A DNA stretch of 64,000 bases from NCBI GenBank assembly GCA_033675265.1, contig JAUJYZ010001354.1, positions 243,176 through 307,175 of the forward strand. Direction: 5' to 3'. Under the pieces are notes generated by a model. The model saw only the letters and a program-made list of their open reading frames with translations. It made no database searches and was not told the DNA's origin. This DNA comes from Actinostola sp. cb2023. Taxonomy: Eukaryota > Cnidaria > Anthozoa > Actiniaria > Actinostolidae. A program made the translations under genes and the position numbers. Positions within the stretch are counted from its first letter, which is position 1. Each line of letters begins with the position of its first letter. Shown piece after piece: positions 58,961 through 64,000 of this stretch.

Positions 58961-59940
58961 AAAGAAAGATGGTTGATTGTCTCAAATTTTCAAATCTTCT
59001 GTACTAGAAAGTCTACATTAAACGTCAACTGAACCTAAGTATTCCGTACAAGATTGCACGTGGGTAGGGTTTTATGGAATCTTCTTCTGACGTCAAAATC
59101 TATCACGAGTGGCCGTCAAACCATCATTTTACTTGCTCAAAACTTCAATTTTAGATCGGTGAAGTCTAAATAACTGTCAAATATAAGTTACTTATAAACA
59201 AACAAACAAATGTCATCTAGTTGCTTGAAGAAAAACTAACAGGCTTTGAAAGTTAGGCTCGAACATTTTGTAGATCTTGATGGCCACTACGTCACACGTA
59301 AAACCTTCCGATTTATTCGATCTCGAGCTGAAACATTTATCGCTTTGTGACGCTTCCGTCTAATTTCCTCTGTTGATTCTGCTACAACATAATTATCCAT
59401 GTTTTCAAACCATAATTCAACTCGCAAAATGCTATGGAGGAACTCGATCTGAAAAGAATTTAGCACGTTTTTCCACGGAAAGCGTAAACACAGTGTTTTT
59501 TATTCCAAATTTGGAAATTTAGACAACAGGCCCCCACGGTTTTCAACATAGAACGCCTTGTCAATTCCCGTGTGCATTGTTCGATTGCTCAATGTTCAAC
59601 GATTTGGGAAGGAAATCTACTGTCAACTTCGGATAAATTGTGAAAGAATCTTTGAGAAACAGTGAAAATAGATACCTGTTTTATGATTTTCTACAAATTT
59701 CTCCAAATTATGCAGGATTATGCGGAGCAAGCCAAATTATGCGTTTCCGCATCTGCGCATCCTACCACAAGCTCTGTATAAATAACAAACCCTACTAATC
59801 ATAATGGCTTTATATTAAACATTATAATATTCATTAATAATTCATTAGGCAGCTGTCCAATCTGTGCTCAGCATTCTGGCTACCTTGTAACTCCCATACA
59901 ATTTCCAAGAAACTTAAAGCACGAGGAGGGCTTGAATAGT
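58961..59940. other. Non-coding stretch
   Basis: No gene supported. A short TATGCGGA-rich segment near 59700-59765 resembles 54490-54520. Confidence 0.4.
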
Positions 59941-60493
59941 TGGCAGGATGATTACTGCGAGGCGAATGACGATCTGATACGATCATTTTAAAAGCTTATT
60001 TACCGGCATGTGTATGTGCTTGGATTCAGACACGATGCTGTTGTTTTTGTGCTTTTGCCGTTGGAAAATACATTATCAGAACATTTTACGCTAGTCCCGT
60101 GTGTTATTAGACCACTTCACGATGTAAGGGGCATGATGGTTAATCAGCGCAGAATTATTAAGAAAGATACCGGCGAAAGATAGATTTGACTTCATATCTC
60201 CATGTTTAGTCTAATGTTTGATATATAACGTTTTTGTGCTGATCGAGAAACCTTTTTATTTTCAAATCTTAGCCTTTTACATATATATACAGTACTGCTT
60301 TAATAGAAGTATGAGTGTAGTCTGCGTGTATACACTCAAACTACACGTCTTTCCCACCAGCTTTACGGCATTATCAGTTCTAAAAATCTAGCTTCATTAG
60401 CGTGCATGTGAGAATGTTATGTTTGAGACACTTGATTGACACATGGTGTGTTAGCACGTGATACAAGTCTATGGGAACCAGGGCATGAAACAA

Positions 60494-60800
60494 CCTTCTA
60501 AACCTCATTAATAATTCATGAGCAATTGATCCAACCAGGTTGGTTGAATCGGTCACATGCATGGATCTGTATACCCCGATACAGACACTGATGAATAAAA
60601 CATCAGTGCTGTATCAGTGATACAGACCTAATGAATAAAACATTAATGCTGTATCACTGATACAACACTAATGTTTTATTCATCAGTTCTATATCAGTGA
60701 TATAGAACTGACACAGGTCATGCAAAGGTCTCATTTACTCGTATCATTGACCTTTACATAGCACCGACAGCAAGTTACGAATATCATTACGGCTTTCTAT
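60494..60800. repeat. Hairpin-rich insertion related to 34730
   Basis: The left part (CCTCATTAATAATTCATGAG, then CCAACCAGG, GGTCACATG and ATACCCCG) parallels 34735-34815. It is followed by different nested hairpins built on GATGAATAAAACATCAG and CTGTATCAGTGATACAG. The right boundary is not resolved; similarity fades after about 60800. Confidence 0.55.
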
Positions 60801-61574
60801 TTACAAATACAAAAGCTCTTTCCAATGTGGGATGACTTTAGGTGTATCCTGCGCATGACAGTGACGTCAAAAGTACCTTTACAAGAAAGTTGTGTAATTT
60901 TCTTGTGTTATTTGCTTAGATTTCGTGTAATGCTGTTTTAAATCAAGGTAAATTGGGATGGAGGTTTTAGAAACCATTTACAGCATTCGCGTCCGTGTTG
61001 TATCGGAGATATAGACATATATATATGATATACATATATACCGATACAACACGGCCGCTCATGCAGTAAATATCACTTACATACCTTATGGTACTAGTAC
61101 TGTAAAAGGTTGAGAGATCTTTAGAACTTTCAGTGTTATTTAGCCCTGTAGCGAATAAAGTTCTCGCAATTTGCAAAGCCGGATCGAGCTAGATTTCAAA
61201 GGCTGTTTTCTTGTTGTATATCAATCGATCGCGTGCATCAAGTTTACGGCGAACGCTAAACGTCAGATTGACTTTTGAGTTTCGCTTTAAGAATCGAACG
61301 TCACTAAACGGGAAAAACTTCTATATTTCAAAGATCGTAAAACAAAACTCTTCCATATTTCAAGGATTATAAAATGATTATAAACAATGAAGTCAGTTCG
61401 CTTCTAAAACTTTACTTCAAACATCTTCTAGCAGGCTTTATCTTTCTAGCAATAAACACATGAAATACGATCTATAATTCTTAAGACACAGCATGAGAAT
61501 GTTATTAAAAGTCTTTGCCTGACGCCTAATGAGTTTTCACTACGATCATAACGCGATGCTCTAAAAGTTAACGC
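60801..61574. other. Non-coding stretch
   Basis: A TATATATATGATATACATATATA-type AT-rich palindrome, flanked by CGTGTTGTATCGG and CCGATACAACACG, lies at about 60990-61052. No gene. Confidence 0.5.
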
Positions 61575-62147
61575 CAGGACTTATTTAAACAACAAAGATC
61601 CTTCTCGAGAAAAAAACTTAATGTACACTTTCAATGTGTAGACTGCAACTGATATTTCGGTTGTAAAAATATCGGTTACAAACACTCAAGCGAAATATCG
61701 GTTGGAGGTAACCGAAATATCGCTTGGGAAAGCGAAATATCGGTTAGTCAACCGAAATTTCGTTTAACGCTCAAATGAAATTTTCGGCGGAATTTACATG
61801 TAGGTGCCAATATTTCGTTTCAGCCGATATATCGCCACCGATTATGTCGCCGAAACTAGCATGACAAACTTTCTGACTGTACTGTATGACCTTCCTGTGA
61901 GAACTGTTCTTGATTTGATTGAAAAGAATCAAAACTCTGTTCGCATTTCATTCGACAATTAAAGCGCCCTTTGAAAATCAAACAAAAGTGTAAATGTATT
62001 CTAAATGAAAAAGCATTCATATTACTACACATGCCGTATTTGTTCTTTGTATATGGCTCAATGAACAATCAACTCTATTCAAAAAATCCCACATAACTTT
62101 GATTTTTTTTTCCCCACATCCTACCATAAGCCTTGTTTTAGGAATAT

Positions 62148-62540
62148 TTCCACTGCAAAATTTGATTGAATTTGACAACTGATAGTCCTATTTAGTCTCG
62201 CAGAACTTCAAAGCTGCAAACGACACCAAATGAGCAAGTTATCCTTTAGTTATCAGATCGATAAAAAGTAAATAAAAACGAAAAATTTATATTTTTCTAC
62301 CACTTTAACCTCTCAAACAACCGACTGTTTATTAAGTCAAGCTCCTTGGTTGTAATTGGTAGTGTCGCCAAATGTGTTTGATTGATGGAAAGAGAATTGA
62401 CAAACTCGCACCAGGAACTTTTCTCTGTCTGGAGCATGTCAATGAAACTGAGGTAAATAAAGTTTATACATGTATAAAACAATATTGTATAAATTTCAAT
62501 AAATGTTGCTAATATATCACACTTTCAATTAGATATTTTA
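62148..62540. repeat. Direct repeat of 53535-53925
   Basis: Near-identical to the right arm and downstream flank of the element at 53331 (shared AAGTTATCCTTTAGTTATC, TTGGTTGTAATTGGTAGT and TATACATGTATAAAACAATA). It therefore includes only half of that element plus host-like flank. Confidence 0.8.
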
Positions 62541-62554
62541 ACAAAATAGAAAAC

Positions 62555-62559
62555 GTTTC

Positions 62560-62590
<31 letters not shown>

Positions 62591-62732
62591 GGAAGTTTGG
62601 GAGAAGTCGTGAGCTATTGTGTAAAACCGAGCCGTTAGGCGAGGTTTTTACACAGAGCTCGAGACTTCTCCCAAACTTTCCCGAGTGTTTATATCAGGCT
62701 ATGTAAACACGGGAAAATGTTTCCTATTTGTT
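62555..62732. repeat. Near-perfect 178-bp hairpin
   Basis: Arms: CCCGTGTTTACATAGCCTGA with TCAGGCTATGTAAACACGGG, continuing inward through AAGTTTGGGAGAAGTC and its complement to an unpaired centre of about 45 bases. Probably a MITE; no target duplication was recognised. Confidence 0.75.
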
Positions 62733-64000
62733 TTTATAAAATAACTACAAGGATTTCTTTCGTAAAACTCCTTTATTTACGCGAGATTTTAGTGATCAAA
62801 TTTCAATTCTCCTGAAAAGCGTCAGAAATCGCCCATCATCCATCAAATCTCACGAAAGAAATCAAAATGGCAAAGCGACTCGACAACTTTTATCCGTGTG
62901 CCATTTTACTGTTTTGACACGAAAAGCGATTTGAAGAATGCTATTTTCTGTCAGAAAATTACAGAAGAATGCTTGTTACACTTTGTTTTTGTATCCTGTG
63001 AACACGAAACACGAAGAAAAGTGAGAAAAAGTGAGCTGAATCACGAAATGACGCTCGTCAAACTTTCTGAAATATTTGACAACTTGATGAATGGAGCACG
63101 AAGTCAGGTAGCCAAAATATCTACAGTTTTTGTCGTATTTTTGAATCTTTTCGTCGCTTTTTCTCGACAAGAATGTATAAAACGATGGACGTTTTCTGAG
63201 ACATTTGAAGAATGTTTTTTTCTCTTTGACCATATTTTTACTAGAGATACTGAATGGTTCTGGCGAACCGCCGTGTAGCTACAAGAAATCGCTCTGTTTT
63301 TACTCTTTTGTGATTATAAGCTTAAATACGGCTATCTTTTCTTGATATTTTCAGTCGTACACTTGAGGAAAATATAAGACTTATGTGTAGCTAAGATATA
63401 ACTTAGTACAAAATGGTTAGTATGTGATTGAGAAAACTGAGCACGTTATATTTAGTTTTTCTTCGTTATTGTGGACAGAATAAGTGGAACGATTCGTCGA
63501 GTTTCTTGCCGGCAGAGTTTGAATGAACTTGAAGCGACACTAGCTTGAAGCTCGATTCTTGCAAAAATTAATTTTCGGTTTAAAAATCATCAAAATCATC
63601 ATCTAGATCTGAACTTGAACTTTAACTAAACAAGAAAAACTGTAATTTCTATGGGCTTTTGTTTAGTAAATAAACATGTTTGACAACAGAAAAAAAATAC
63701 ATTTGTGGGTCAGTTATTTTTAACAATCAAAATCCACTGCATCGCTTCAAGGTTGTTTCAAGGTCATGAACCATGTTTACCTAGCCTCATCTCAACATAG
63801 TATTAAACTCATCAGATTAGCGCGCGTTATATCTTAACATTATTTTTATAAGTTAAATTGTTCTGTTATGAACCTAAAAAATAAACTGAACAATAATTTC
63901 ATGGTCACAGATAGGCAATATCATCAATTGAACAAATTGATGTCATAGCATTAATGTACCGGTCAAATCGAAGCTTCAACATCCGCCCCCCCCCCCCCCC
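62733..64000. other. Non-coding end of window with unoccupied MITE site and poly-C terminus
   Basis: A 126-codon frame at 62898-63278 has no family resemblance and is not called. Near 63893-63960 lies sequence homologous to both flanks of the MITE at 53970, without the MITE. The window ends in a run of C (about 63986-64000), possibly a sequencing or assembly end. Confidence 0.45.

Larger units (their letters stand above)
59941..61884. mobile_element. Eroded half of the CAGTACAGTCAG foldback element
   Basis: 59941-60490 and about 61575-61884 match the right arm of the element ending at 45288 (for example CTGATACGATCATT, GGCATTATCAGTTCTAAAA, and the CGAAATATCGGTT array), ending in CTTTCTGACTGTACTG. 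The middle is replaced by the hairpin-rich insertion and unrelated sequence. No left partner is seen in the window. Confidence 0.65.

Noticed and set aside
60990..61052. AT-rich palindrome as a possible origin or tRNA-like fold
   Set aside because: Simple TATATATA text with short GC arms; no cloverleaf or other support.
62898..63278. 126-codon plus-strand frame
   Set aside because: No motif or family resemblance, overlapped by an opposing frame of similar quality, composition like the surroundings.

Overview
This is nuclear DNA from an animal, AT-rich and poor in host genes. The likeliest source is a cnidarian or similar marine invertebrate. That is inference: the Polinton gene set, the DUF3504 recombinase relic, the Penelope-style ribozyme motifs and the dense foldback elements all resemble what is common in corals and anemones. 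No rRNA, tRNA, CRISPR array or clearly intact host gene was found.

Region 1 (1-11966) is most of an integrated Polinton/Maverick (adintovirus-like) element cut by the left window edge. From the right end inward it has a zinc-finger protein, a protein-primed family B DNA polymerase, an RVE integrase, a double jelly-roll major capsid protein, an A32-type packaging ATPase, a conserved small protein, a plus-strand protein with a sliding-clamp-like layout, a VLTF3-like late transcription factor, three small membrane proteins, a large coiled-coil/membrane protein and a partial protein at the edge. Replication, integration, capsid, packaging and late transcription are thus all represented. Polymerase, integrase, capsid and the large coiled-coil gene each carry one or more breaks, and the polymerase also holds a 210-bp MITE, so this copy is a decaying provirus. 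Most start codons directly abut a TATATA-type motif.

Region 2 (12-17.5 kb) holds a broken DUF3504 (Crypton-type) tyrosine recombinase framed by an 18-bp perfect inverted repeat, small hairpin MITEs, and an imperfect tandem repeat whose translation repeats a YDDI motif.

Region 3 (17.55-36.84 kb) is a satellite array with a 131-bp monomer, 90-bp deleted monomers and a higher-order repeat of about 1.9 kb. It is interrupted by a 2470-bp transposon, a 277-bp MITE and an 861-bp hairpin element with an internal 267-bp duplication. Inverted copies of the YDDI repeat lie on either side of the array.

Region 4 (36.8-64 kb) is a transposon graveyard: Tc1/mariner, Tigger-type, Harbinger-like and unclassified MITEs, two interleaved foldback elements ending in CAGTACAGTCAG, a foldback retroelement with two hammerhead-ribozyme-like cores and a 14-bp target duplication, a G-rich minisatellite, and a pair of 0.8-kb inverted arms 2.8 kb apart. 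Several insertions can be matched to unoccupied paralogous sites in this same window, which fixes their ends.
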